64,000 nt of DNA, taken from Gerris lacustris. Its lineage: Eukaryota > Arthropoda > Insecta > Hemiptera > Gerridae. Numbering within the stretch: the stretch's first letter is position 1; each line of letters starts with the position of its first letter. The notes under the pieces are model-generated. The model was not told the origin of the DNA and ran no database searches. It saw nothing but the letters and a program-made list of their open reading frames with translations. The translations under genes were made by a program, and so were the position numbers. Positions 35,154 to 46,622 of this stretch are shown one piece after another. Location: positions 2,914,001-2,978,000 of the forward strand of contig OX578280.1 in NCBI GenBank assembly GCA_951217055.1, given 5' to 3'.

Positions 35154-35541
35154 GTAACAGATTATTTTGTTTCATATTTATATTCATTTGGTAAATGATT
35201 TATTCGAATATACCATAGTAATACTTATTTAGAAGGGGCCTAAAACATTTACCGTAAAATCTCGCATGTAATACGCACTCACGTATAATACGAACTCACC
35301 TAAAATACGACGGCTTTATTTAGGGCTGAAATTTCAGGAATTTAAAAATTCGCCTATAATACGCACACGAATTCAGGGATATTTTATGCTTGTGCGTACT
35401 GTACACAAGATTTCAGTATATTTCTTATTGTTATTTAGATATTTATAACAGGGGGAGGGGGGGGGGGGGTATATCTATAGTATTTTATTAGTAGGTATTT
35501 ATTATGAAACCCTCCTAGATCCATAGGAAGCTTTAATAGTA
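35154..35541. other. No gene recognised
   Basis: Contains repeated 'ATAATACGCAC / ATAATACGAACTCACC' phrases (35270-35360) and a G run near 35452. No coding motif. Confidence 0.35.
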
Positions 35542-36264
35542 GCCATCGCGTGGCACTATCATTGAAGCGAGCTTTCTACATTCATCAAAATATGCTCCGT
35601 GTCTGTGTGTGTGTGTTTGAAACGTACAACGACAACTTGAGTAAAAGTTGACCGATTTTGATGAAATTTGGTACACATGTTCATTTTACCAATGCTCAAG
35701 ACTAGTTTGTTGGACAACGTTGTCTGCCCAACCGTTCGCGCCCAACACTCGCGTAAACTTGCGTTTCAAAATTAAAATTGGAATATTAGGACGGGAAAAA
35801 ATTCTAACTTTATCTATTTGATGGGACGAACATGTTCTGCAAATAACATTTTGTAGTAAAACGCTATGAATTAATAAAGATCGTTAAAACTATTAAAGTG
35901 GACCTAAACGTTTAAAGTAGAGAAAACAATGTTTTTACCGATATATTACGTTCTATCGCAACGATTTTAATAAAACTTCATATACATCGTCTAATGTACA
36001 ATTGAAACAGGCATGTAAAATTTCAACTTGATACAAGAAGAAGTTTTTGCTTAGTGAAGTCATTCATTTTATAATTATTGAAAAGGAGATGTGTGGTTAT
36101 AGGAATAGTAAGAATGCTGGGTGGTTCCCTTACTACTAGCCGCTGTACAACTATCATACCCTTTATCTATCAACTCATAATGATTCATGATTATCTATTT
36201 TTTTCAATATTAAATACATATTTATTACTATACGCTCGCTTCAATAATAGAACCACGCGATGCC
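35542..36264 (+). mobile_element. FAM-E MITE
   Basis: The left end GCCATCGCGTGGCAC...ATTGAAGCGAGC (35542-35572) is the inverse of GCTCGCTTCAATAATAG..CCACGCGATGCC (about 36233-36264). The interior shares the 'GATTTTGATGAAATTTGG' module (about 35653) and CGCCCAACACTCGCGTAAAC with FAM-2. The second copy is 51761-52562. Confidence 0.75.
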
Positions 36265-36846
36265 TAATAATAAATATGTATTGATTCTGAAAAAACGCGG
36301 TGAAAAAATTATATCTCAAAAAAGATTCCGAAAATGTAGTCCTTTTAATTACGAATCTAACGATATAAGCTGCATTCCTGGGAAAAATATAGTTCCTGAG
36401 AAAATAGCTTTTTTTTTATTGGCATAAGTAACAAAAAATTATTTGTGTTTACCGAAGCCATAATGTTATTTTGAGTGGGGTTGTTTTGTGCCTTTTTTAA
36501 TTTTTGATATTTTGTAAGGGATTGGAGCTTTTTAATCAAATTTGTGGAAGGGTGAATTGGACAATTTTGGAGTATATGTTTTTATTTTTAAAAAGAAAGA
36601 TTTTAATTGGGGTTGTTTGCAGGAATTTAAGCGGGTATCATAAGCAGTCTGTGGACTGACTTAAAAGTGGACCAACCTGACATTTGCCTGGTAAATTGAG
36701 GGAAACCACAGAAAACCTCAATTAGGTTGGGCGGACCCGAGTCCTTCCTAAGTTCTTCCTATGTTTTCCCTAAGTAATTTTTATTTTTTTATTTTCGTTT
36801 GTGGGATTTCTGTTGGTGAGTGGTCTCCAGATTTTACAATTTTAGG

Positions 36847-37122
36847 CTAAGGGGAGTAATTTATTTCTTTTACAAATTTCAGTGTAAGTGTAATATTTTT
36901 TAATTTTGAGAAAAGCATTGTCTTGATTTTTTCATTTTCATCTTGAATTTCTTGAATATTGAGTTCTTGAAATAATTTGTTACGTTCGGATTTATACTTA
37001 GGACATTCCAATAGGATGTGAGTCATATTTGCATTTTTATCTGGGCATGTGTAACATATAGGCGAATCACTTAGTCCTATCATATAGTTGTATTGAATGC
37101 ATCTTGCATGGTAACTTCTCAA
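36847..37122 (-). pseudogene. Non-LTR C-terminal zinc-finger segment
   Basis: A minus-strand frame with MRSYHARCIQYNYMIGLS, then a Cys/His finger of form C-x2-C ... H-x4-C (CYTCPDKNANMTHILLEC), the typical last domain of RNase H-bearing non-LTR elements. It ends in TAA-rich 3' sequence before the tail. It is not in the same frame as the RNase H segment upstream (37314-37730), so at least one frameshift separates them. AT-rich codon use differs from the remnant at 24757-25590, so this is a different family. Confidence 0.78.
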
Positions 37123-37313
37123 TCTATTAATTTTGATTATATCCTTACGTGGTAGTTATGATTTCCAAAACCACGGTTTAATTGGAACTTTTTGACAATT
37201 GATTTGAAATTTCTTGCTTTTGCTGGTTCTTCTTGAAGTTTTATGTTCCAGTTTTCAAACATCTTCTTTTTGGATAGTGCTATTAGATCTCTTGTTGGTA
37301 TTTTTTTGTCTGA

Positions 37314-37730
37314 TTATTTTGTTGGGCTTTTGGCAAGTTTATCTGCTTCCTCGTTTCCTTTAATTCCTTGATGTGATTTGACCCATATAAAGTCTATTTC
37401 TTTATTTTTTCTTCTTATTTCTGCTATATTATTTAATATATTCATGAAGATGTGATCCAAGTGTGTAGTGTATGAAATGTTTTCTAATTTTTTAAGGACT
37501 CCCTGGTTGTCACATGCTATCGTGTATTTGTTATAGTTATTTTGTAATGTGTTGATGTATTCTAGTGCTTGTAGAATGGCTAAGCTTTCTAATGTATATA
37601 ATATATTAGCTTGTTGAGAGCATGAGTAGCCAATGCCTTGTTTTAATTGAGGGTCATAGTATGAATATCCTGATACGTTTTGTTGCTTTGATCCGTCTGT
37701 AAATATATTATAGGTTATTTCTGGGTTCAA
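37314..37730 (-). pseudogene. Non-LTR RNase H domain
   Basis: The minus-strand frame of 138 codons reads an RNase H fold. NIFTDGSKQ carries the first Asp, TLESLAILQAL the Glu, IACDNQGVLKKL the second Asp, and FIWVKSHQGIKGNEEADKLA the His/Asp region. All four acidic positions look present. It would remove RNA during second-strand synthesis in a non-LTR element. The reverse transcriptase is missing (element cut off about 330 bases further 5', at 38060) and the reading frame does not continue into the finger, so this is a dead fragment. Confidence 0.85.
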
Positions 37731-38270
37731 TTTAGTAAGTTGGTCTTGAAATGTTATGTCATTGTAAGGATAACTAAGTTTGGGTATATGTATATTCGGT
37801 TGTTGATATAAGTTTTCATAAGTAATTTGATGAATTGGCAGTAATTTGTTTTGGTATATAGTTTGATCTAAGTAAGGTAATAGAGAATTGAAGCTATTGT
37901 TTAGTAAGGGTGAAGGTTTGTGTCGCCAGTATCTATGTCCTCTGTTTATTTTATTTGATAGTTCTGTTACGGATGTGTATGTCAGAGTTTTGAGTGTATA
38001 ATTTTAATAGTAGTTTGTCAGTTAGATGTTGTCGTCGTAAGTCAAGTGGTTGTTCGCAACAGAAAATAGCTTTAAACACGGATGGAGATAGAACACGGTT
38101 CGATTCCTCGACGAGGAGAAGTTATTTTTATGATACATTTTGATAAAATGTTCAATGATAATTAATTGTACCAACGAAAACTAATAAATGGAAAACACTG
38201 GGCTAAGAAGTTATTTTATGAACTCGAATATGAGAAAGTTTGTCTGAGTTGTCTCGGACCGATTTTTTTT

Positions 38271-39344
38271 TTTTTAATTATTTAGGTTTTTAAATCAATG
38301 AAAGAATTTCTTAATTGGAATAATTTAATTACAGTATCCTATAACATGAAATCATATTATACGTTCATATACACATTATTAATCATAAAATATTTTGCGT
38401 GGGGGGGGGGGGGGGGATATTTTCGACAAAAATGCGTAAAATCAAATAAAAGTTAAAAAGCAGAGAATGCAATTAACCTTTGATTATATATCACTGATAA
38501 TATCGTAAAAGGAAACCAGATTTTTATCGGAGGCATTCCTCGGAGAAGAAATTTAATAAGCAAACTGTGTATATATACGTATGGCTTACGGTAAAGCAGG
38601 AGCGTATGTTTAATCATATAAATATGTCGGTGTGTGTGTAGAATAATACAAAGGAGCTAGAGGAGTACGTGTACATGAAACGTAGTTACGTAGTTGATAG
38701 CTATGGCAACGTATTAGTCGTTAATTAAGCAAGAGCGTATCAAAGGCAAACGTTTCTCTCTAGCATTAGCGCTGACTCTACTCTGCCTTTAAGGTATTAG
38801 AGCCACTTAACCTGCTCCAAGTTAACAATGTTTATAACCTTCCTCTGAAGCACAAGCTCCTTGAGTTTACTTAAGAGGTATATTCGGGGCTTCAAAAACA
38901 AGCCAATCAACTCTCGGGGCGTCAATTTATCCTTTCCCCTCTCTTCTCTCCCATGTATGTAACTTGACGGCTTAAATTTAAACAGACTTATATAAGTTAT
39001 AGTTGTTACCTTCTCTGACTTCATTTTCAACATTTATACTCTCACTGAAACTCAAATTTATTAAGTAGGTAGATATTTCAAAAAGTTATAAGGGGATTAT
39101 TGTGGAAAAACATATATTTGCAACATTAGAGGCATCATATCATCACATCATCGCAGCCCTGGATATGATGTGAGTACTTATCTTGATGTTTCCTCCATAC
39201 ACTTGTTTTTCTCCTCATTATCACAAGCACTCTAATGAATATTGTTATTATCTTTTATAATTCCATGCACGGTGGGATTTGCTGTACAATTAAACTCGGT
39301 TGTACATCAAATTTCACCGTGTGTGGGCTGGTTTTATAAACATA
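38271..39344. other. No gene recognised
   Basis: Unique-looking sequence with a 16-G run near 38401. A minus-strand frame at 38797-39033 has no recognisable domain. No family match. Confidence 0.4.
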
Positions 39345-40415
39345 CTAGATGGGTACCCGTGCTTCGCTACGGAGTGTTATTATAATTAGATAAGTTTATA
39401 AACAACCATAATGAAACATATAAATGATTTTACTATGCAAGAATATCTAGATTCTATTTCTATCCCCCCTCCTCTTTGGTAAGCTAATTTTCAAATATCC
39501 TAAATCCCCCCCCCCCCTAAAGTAAAATATGATAAAAACTATTACTCATAAAAACAATAATACTCATAAAAATAAATACATAAAAACTATTACTCTACTC
39601 TTAAAAAGCTTTTGCATCATCAATGATATTCATTACATTGACCCCGTATTCATTACTTGTACTATACCCCTGTGTACAGAATTTAAATTTCGAAAATTCA
39701 TGTAGGCTGTCATTTTCCCCTTGCTTTGAAGGTCAAATGGGTATATTTTTATCGACATCGAACTAAAACTGTAGATTTGTATAAAGAACATACACCCACA
39801 TACGTTGATTTTTATACATAGCTATAAATTTCCATTTTACCACCTCCTAAATAATTACTTTCACAACAATTACTTTTCTCTTAAAGTGCTTTTCAACGAT
39901 ATGCATCATATGAAGGGAATCTATTACTTTGACATTGGTACCCCTTTGTACCAAAATTTAAATGACGAAAATTCATGTAGACAGTGACCTCCCCCTAGCT
40001 TTGAAGGGAAAGTGAGTAAATATTCATCAAATTGGGATAAAACTGTAGATTTGTATAAAAGACATACCCTCATACAGACACTCTTCTTTTTATATAAATA
40101 TAGCTATATTTTTTCATTTTACCCCCCTCCAAAATCAAAATATGACAAAACTATACATAGCAACAATTACTGTTCTCATAAAGAGCTTTTCAACGATATG
40201 CATGATGAAGGGTATTCATTACTTTGACCCCGTATTCATTACTTGTACCCCGTACCCCTGTGTACCAAAATTTAAATTTCGAAAATTCTTGTATACCTTG
40301 ATTTTTTCCTTGCTTTGAAGGTCAAGTGTGCAAATTTTCATCAAAATCGGGCTAAAACTGTAGATTTGTATAAAGAACAAACATACACACATACGTTGAC
40401 TTTTATGTATATAGA
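39345..40415 (-). mobile_element. Non-autonomous Helitron, 1071 bp
   Basis: On the minus strand the 5' end is TCTATATACATAAAAGTC at 40415. The 3' end has the hairpin region CCGTAGCGAAGCACGG then CATCTAG ending at 39345. The flanks are A (5') and T (3'). The interior contains three imperfect repeats of about 270-315 bp, marked by ACTGTAGATTTGTATAAA near 39769, 40042 and 40358. No coding capacity. Confidence 0.85.
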
Positions 40416-40582
40416 TTTTATTATAATCGTGGACATATGTTTTATAAGCATGTTAAACTATGTAGTTAAACAACTTTGATACCGACATTAGTTTGTATCG
40501 TTCCATACATTTGTATATCTATAGAGTAAAAAACTGTTTTACAAAAAATTAATGGAGGAACGAAATATTTTTTCGTGTTTTA

Positions 40583-41155
40583 GAGTAGATTACGCGTCTA
40601 GTTCGGAAAGTAGCATTTTGCACGCGAGTGTGGAGTTTGCACCCGAGCGACAGCGAGGGTAGTAAAACTACACGAGCAAAGTAACATGCCGTTTTCGCTC
40701 GAGTTGCGTACCGTACTTTATCTACGATTGTTGGATTTTAATAATAAAATTTAATAAACTTCCTGTATGTAAATTCGAATTTCTCTTTAGATAAAGATGA
40801 CATTAATTCATTAGTTGTAGTTTGTGCCGAATTAATTATTTCGGGAGGAGTATTATTCTCCTCATTTTCGTTATAATCACTTAAATCACTCATTGTTTTT
40901 CACTAAAAACTCGATACAAACAGTTATTTTAATTAATCAAACAGTAAATTAGTTTTGTTAAATGTGAAAAAACTTACTAATCTTGCGTTAAGGTGAAGAA
41001 TTCTTCTTTTTTACCACACTAGGGCGGAAACAAAGAGGAACTATGAAACGCGCATGCGCAATGAATACATATACGTAAAGAATCACTTTCTATGGATCTA
41101 AACAGAGATACAATGTTTATATTTCAAATCAATTGTTGATAAGTCAAGTTTTATT
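40583..41155 (-). mobile_element. FAM-5 copy with intact mini-ORF
   Basis: The terminal hairpin block spans 40585-40720 (GTAGCATTTTGCACGCGAG paired with CATGCCGTTTTCGCTCGAG). TACGATTG lies near 40725; the mini-ORF follows on the minus strand; the far end is 'TCAATTGTTGATAAG' at about 41140. Confidence 0.75.
40738..40893 (-). CDS. 51-codon mini-ORF, possible transposon-protein N-terminus
   Basis: Minus strand, ATG at 40893-40891, stop TAA at 40740-40738. It starts MSDLSDYNENEENNTPPEII, continues through an acidic, Asn-rich stretch, and ends with SSLSKEKFEFTYRKFIKF. The same reading, with the same start position, is recoverable in the other FAM-5 copies (47803 onward in +, 28893 onward in -, and about 1-135 in +), with single small indels in some. 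The segment SLSKEKYELVYRKF recalls the start of insect transposon-encoded tyrosine-recombinase-like (Crypton-type) proteins, but that is from memory and unverified. After KF the frame runs straight into the terminal repeat, as if the body of the gene had been deleted. Expression is not shown. Confidence 0.4.
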   Translation of the reverse strand: MSDLSDYNENEENNTPPEIINSAQTTTNELMSSLSKEKFEFTYRKFIKFYY

Positions 41156-42451
41156 AATACAGGTTGTTACATTGTTTTACAGTTTATTACTGTTTGTTTT
41201 TTTACACTTATATAAATAAGATAAACTAACACTATTCACATTTTATATTATTATACGATGTATACATACATGAGAATGTGTATAATATATATAATAAAAA
41301 ATGTGTGTAAATGTATATGATAAAAACACTGAACAAAATAATAATAAAAAAACTTAAAATATGGCCCATAGCTTTCTCGCGTCTTATTTCGTAAAATTTG
41401 ATGATTTTATGCTTTTAAAACCTATTGTCCAATTAATTTAATTTTTCCCCCGTTTTTTAAATCTGTCAAAATTGTTTATTTTACTACGTTTTTATTAGCT
41501 TGTTTTCTTGTTTGTTTGTTTGTTTGTCTGTTGTCGACTTGTTTGGTTGTTGTCGACATTAATATCACCGTGTGAAAGAGACTTAATATTAAATATTTAA
41601 AAGAAAATATAGTTCGCAAATATAGTTAGTTTTTTCCCCACCCTACCTTATGTCCCTTGCCACCTTACCTTCTTGTCAGTCTAGAAATATAAGTCACTGA
41701 AGATAGCGGTCATACTTTGTATTTGTTTTATTTTTATAAACTTTTATATTTAATATTTAAGAGGCTGAAACCGGTCTGATTTGTTTTAAATTAAAATATT
41801 GTGGTAGACCAATAAACTTATATTCTAAAGTGCAGTGTTTTCATTTATTTCAACAAGTGATATAAACGACTCATTATATAGAAAATATAGTCTCTTAATC
41901 AGTTTTCAGTAATGTTTATTGTCTTTATTATTTACAAATTCAAACGAAAAAGTTTGTTTTTTAGATTCACTGATTACGCTCTTTCTCTTGCGATAAAAAA
42001 ATTCATACATTTATTAGATTTGAAACATGTGTCATTGCACGTGTGAGTACACGTGGAATTAGATAAGGCAAAGGGAAGCTCTTTGTATCTGTTGATGCCT
42101 ATACGGTAACGTATAACAATGCTTTCTATTCTTCAACCTTCAACTGATAATATTTTGCACCAATCAGACACGTTCCCTCCAACAAGGAGGTTTTCCACAC
42201 CCACTATCTCACCCTCCCCTCGTCTGTCTGTATGTCTGCTAGAGAGCGCTTCGACTCAACTAAACTCTTTCAGTACTTTAAAACGGTTTAAATTCTCTGT
42301 ACTAACAAGGTAACATGTGTTCTTTGATAATTGATCTCTCGCCTTTTTTAATTAAACCTTTTTCTATCAATATATCGGAATATAGATTTTTTCTGGTAAT
42401 AGTCTAGTCAAGCTAGACTCTTTACCTAGAAAAAGGTCGGGTAGCTTTGAT
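41156..42451. other. No gene recognised
   Basis: Contains a FAM-3-like end at about 41355-41400 (ATGGCCCATAGCTTTCTCGC) and a (TTTG)n run at 41505-41530. A short frame at 42119-42313 has no domain. Nothing else supportable. Confidence 0.4.
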
Positions 42452-43065
42452 TTTTACTTTCTCATATAAAAAGAGGAAGTATTGTGATGGCGCGAAAATT
42501 CGATTTTGATATTTTGATGGATTTACACGTTTTAAGGTACCCTGAGCCCAAAAAAAATAGTTTTTAAAAAATGTCTGACTGTCTGTCGTCTGTGCAGACG
42601 CCTAAAGCTTAAACTACTGGGCCGATTTTGACCAAATTTGGCATACATGTTAAGAAAAATCATACCCCGAGGCGAAATCTATAAATTAATTTTAGCTCCA
42701 AATTTGGAGGCGCTACCCCCCCAAAAAGCTGAAAAAACATGAAAAAATAAATGTCTCGAAAACGGTTCCGACGATTTTGATTAATAAATTCTAAAATCTA
42801 GTCCATTTAAATACGAATTTAACGATATAAGCCGTTTTCCCGGGAAAAATCTAGTTCCGGAGAAAATAGCCTAAAACGCGGACGAAGAAAGCCCGGGTTC
42901 AATTCCCCGCCCTGGAGAAGTTATTTTTATGATAAATCTTGATGAAATATTCAATAATAATTAAATTTACATACGAAAACTAATAAATGGAAAACACTGG
43001 GCTAAGTAATTATAAACTCGTATATGAGAAAGTTTGTCTGAGTTTTCTTTGACCGATTTTTTGAT
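42452..43065 (+). mobile_element. FAM-1 copy
   Basis: TTTTACTTTCTCATATAAAA opens it, the B-box-like CCGGGTTCAATTCCCC lies at about 42893, and TATATGAGAAAGTTTGTC with TGACCGATTTTTTG closes it. Confidence 0.78.
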
Positions 43066-43565
43066 ATATTGTAGGTGTAGGTTTATATATTGTTTGAAAA
43101 GCCTGACTTTTTGACCTCGGCAATGTTAGACTTTTTTCCAATTTTAGCCAGATTTCACTATGAAGAAGTAGTTCAAAGGAAAAAATGATTCTATTAATTA
43201 ACAAAGTAAATTACATTTTACACGATTTAAAATAAAAATCACCTTTCTAACACTATTACTTTAAAATTTACAGCCCGCTTCAAAAATGAGTTATTTTTCA
43301 ACATTTTTAAAATATGGTTGTTTCGAGTTGGTTTTTCAATTTCCCACCCTGAAGACTTGATTCTCCATCAAAATGTATAAGGTCCAAGCTTTAAGAAAAG
43401 TTATTATTCTACTATGTGCAACTAGTATTAGGTTTTTATTGTTAATAGCTTTCGAGTTACGGCTTATTGAAGTTGGGATTGTCTATTGGGAAAATGCATT
43501 AAAAAGTTACATAAGTCTGTAAATCAAAGAAATTTATATTTTTTTGTCAACATAATACAGTCAAT
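43066..43565. other. No gene recognised
   Basis: No coding motif or family match seen. Confidence 0.4.
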
Positions 43566-44206
43566 AATAGTTATTTATGCACCTAGGAAGTAAAGTAAGC
43601 CATTATTCCCTGAGCGAATAAGTTGGTTCTTGAGGCGAAGCCGAAGGAACCATGGTCCCTAAATCCCGACGTGAAGCCGAGGGAATAACTCTAATTAGCT
43701 CCCGAGGTTCAGCCGAGGGAGATAATTATCGCAAGGGTAATAATGGCACTTTACTCACGAGGTACATACAATATTTTATCTCCAGTAGGAAGAAAATACA
43801 CATTTTCGTCCATTGCACAGTTTTTATTTATTATTTTAATAAATAACGATAATTATTAGCACTTTTAATAGCAGATATAAGAGATTCAATATTAAAAACA
43901 AATAAGAATTGGAATTAAACTCAAATAGAAGGTTATTTAGATGCAGGTTTTAAACAAAGATAAACATGGTCAAAAAAGCGCAGTGCTGCCAACCTGATTT
44001 CAACAACTTCATTGCATTAGACATTTATTTTCTACTATTTATAAAATAATTAAGTTGCAATCTTTACTTTTTTGCCCTACTTTACTTTTTCGCCCTACTT
44101 TTACTTTTTCTCCCTACTTTTTGAGTTCAGGGATGAAAAGACCTGTTTTAGTCCCTCTAAACAAATTCAAAATCATAAATTTTTTTCCCTACTGGAGATA
44201 AAGGAA
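43566..44206 (+). mobile_element. FAM-4 copy, near full length
   Basis: TAGTTATTTATGCACCTAGG to CCTACTGGAGATAAAG, with GAGGCGAAGCCGAAGG-type palindromes at 43630-43715. Confidence 0.75.
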
Positions 44207-44542
44207 TATTTACACACTAAATGTTAGTTGGAGGGAGTCTGGCTAGATTGAATGTTGCTTTGGCCGATTTTATGACTCAGAAAACTGGGTTTAAGATTGC
44301 GGAAATTGTTGATTTTCCGGGTGGCACAACTAGAAGTAAGGACTAATTGTTCTGCCAAGTTTCAACTCTCTAGGTTAAATACCCTGGGCGCTACGATCAT
44401 AACATACATACGTACACATGCTGAAAACCACTCAGGAGGTCTTAAATACACCCAATACAACCAATTCAGTTGAAATCTCGAAAAAAAAATTGTGTGAAAA
44501 CAATACTCTTCCTACCATAGGTGAGTAAAAGTAAAAATAAAA
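44207..44542. other. No gene recognised
   Basis: Short stretch containing 'gccaagtttcaactctctaggttaaa' and a run of ACATACATACGTACACATG near 44400, resembling transposon module sequence; no element ends found. Confidence 0.35.
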
Positions 44543-45173
44543 AAATCGGTCCGAGACAACTCAGACACACTTTCTCATATACGAGTTCATAATTATTTAG
44601 CCCAGTGTTTTCCATTTATTAGATTTCGTATGTAAATTTAATTATTATTGAGCATTTCATTAAAATTTATCATAAAAATAACTTCTCCCGGGCGGGGAAT
44701 CGAACCCGGGCTCTCTCGGTCCGCGTTTTAAGCTGTTTTCTCAAGAAAGAAAAAGAAGATTTTTCCCGGGAAAACGGCTTATATCGTTGGATTCGTATTT
44801 AAGTGGACTATATTTTAGAATTTTTTAATCAAAATCATCGGAACCGTTTTAGAGAAATAATTTTTTTTCACATTTTTTCAGAGTTTTTGGGGGGTAGCGC
44901 CCCTAAATTTGTAGCTAAAATTCATTTCTCGATTTCGCCTCGGGGTATGATTTTTCTGAACATGTATGCTAAATTTCTTCAAAATCGGCCCAGTAGTTTA
45001 GGCTCAAGGCGTCTGCACAGACGACAGACGACAGACGACAGACGACAGACAGACAGACATTTTTTAAAAACCTACTTTTTTGGACTCAGGGGACCTCAAA
45101 ACGTGTAAATCCATAAAAATCTCAAAATCGAATTTTCGCGCCATCACAATACTTTCTCTTTATATGAGAAAGT
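44543..45173 (-). mobile_element. FAM-1 copy
   Basis: Inverse orientation. ATCGGTCCGAGACAACTCAG at 44546, GGGGAATCGAACCCGGGC (B-box-like) at about 44693-44710, and ACTTTCTCTTTATATGAGAA at 45151. It directly abuts FAM-2 at 45181. Confidence 0.8.
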
Positions 45174-45180
45174 AAAAAAT

Positions 45181-46326
45181 ACGTATAGTGTCGCGGGACA
45201 CCCGGTAGGAACGAAGTTCCGTACATTTTTCATTAAATATAAAATCACACTGCTAAGTACGTATACGTTGCTAACTACTCGTTCCAATAAATATTTTTGA
45301 CTCAATTAGAAAATTATTATTAGTAAAATTATTACATAAAACTTATTACAAAAATCCCTTGATCCGCTTATGAGCAATATTATTTTATTACATCAATTTA
45401 TACTTATATATTTACAGTTTTACTGGTTAATAATTTAACTCAGTCAATTTCTGACGATTCTCTTGGTGCACTTTCCATTTTAAATAATATACGAATACTT
45501 TTCTCAATGATAGAAACAATAATTGAAAAAAAGAGTTGTTTTGTGGGTAAATAGCGAGTTTGACAGGAAGAAGGAGTAAGAGAGAGAGAGAGTAGTATAG
45601 TGAGAGAGAGATGGAAAGATAGAAGAGTTGGGATTGCGCACAAAAGGATACCAAACGTAGTATAGTAGAGGGGGAATCACTCTACATTCTTAATATTCCA
45701 CCTATACTAACTACAAACACCACACTTCGGACATCAACTTTCAAAAATTGTAAAATATATCACGTCACTGTAAAAAAACTTCTGCTTGTATCTGGTTGAA
45801 ATTTTACACGCCTGTTTCAATTGTACTTTAGACGATGTGTATGAAGTTTTATTAAAATCGTTACGTTAGAACGTAAGATATCGGTAAAAACGTTGTTTTC
45901 TTTATTTAAAACGTCCACTTTAATAAATTTAGCGATCTTTATAACTTCATAGCAGAATCGGTGTTCGTTTTACTAAAAAAAAAATAAAATATTTATAAAA
46001 GTTGTTTGTCTCATTAAATAGATAAAGTTAGAATTTTTTCCCGTCCAAAAATTCTAATTTTAAATTTAAAGCTTACGTTTACGCGAGCGTTGCGCGTGAA
46101 CGCTTGGGCGGATAACGTTCTCCAACGAACCTGTCCTGGGCATTGGTAAAATGAACATGTGTACCAAATTTCAACTAAGTCGGTCAACGTTTACACAAGT
46201 TATTGTCATACGTAGATTTCGTAACGCTTTTAGCGTGGCGGTGATTTTGTGACGGTGATTTTGGTAGTTTTTTTCGGATTCACTCCCGGGCTCCAGAACG
46301 TGCCATAAGGAACTTCGTTCCAAAAA
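45181..46326 (-). mobile_element. FAM-2 copy
   Basis: Inverse orientation. It has GTGTCGCGGGACAC then GGAACGAAGTTCCG (45208-45221) at one end and CTCCAGAACGTGCCATAAGG with GGAACTTCGTTCC (46309-46321) at the other. It is longer than other copies because of extra sequence around 45270-45740, which includes a GA-rich run (45575-45612). Confidence 0.7.
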
Positions 46327-46382
46327 ATTGTGATGACAATATTATTTTGTTACTTTCAACCAACCTCTCTAGTCATAATTCA

Positions 46383-46622
46383 ATATCGATGGTGTTGCGC
46401 CAAAAGGGCCAATCTGCATTTTGTATTTGAATTCTAAAACTTGAAAAGCTATAATGAAAAATTGATATTTGAATGCCTTATTTATATTTTTATTCATTTA
46501 AAATATACTTGGATACCCAATTAATAAGTCAAAATAACCAAATTTATTTTATTAATTATAAATAAAAAAACAAACGTGATATTAGTTGCAGATTGGCCCT
46601 TTTGGCGCAACACCATCGATAT
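46383..46622. mobile_element. MITE, 240 bp, with ~36-bp terminal inverted repeats
   Basis: The left end ATATCGAT then GGTGTTGCGCCAAAAGGGCC is perfectly mirrored by GGCCCTTTTGGCGCAACACC then ATCGATAT at the right, extending inward through AATCTGCA/TGCAGATT. If ATCGAT is a target duplication, the element proper is about 46391-46614; the palindromic site makes this ambiguous. Non-coding. Confidence 0.88.

Larger units (their letters stand above)
36412..38060 (-). mobile_element. 5'-truncated non-LTR retrotransposon with 13-bp target duplication
   Basis: The insert is bounded by AGAAAATAGCTTT at 36399-36411 and 38061-38073. Next to the left copy is a short T run (the A tail on the minus strand). 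Duplication, tail and 5' truncation together are the signature of target-primed reverse transcription. Coding remnants are listed separately. Confidence 0.85.
36292..38270 (+). mobile_element. FAM-1 copy split by a non-LTR insertion
   Basis: 36292-36411 carries FAM-1 up to 'CCTGAGAAAATAGCTTT'. FAM-1 resumes at 38061 with AGAAAATAGCTTTAAACACG and runs through GGTTCGATTCC to CTCGGACCGATTTTTT (38270). The interruption is 36412-38060. Confidence 0.82.

Noticed and set aside
42119..42313. Ser/Thr/Pro-rich 64-codon frame
   Set aside because: Low-complexity composition, no domain, no splice or family support.
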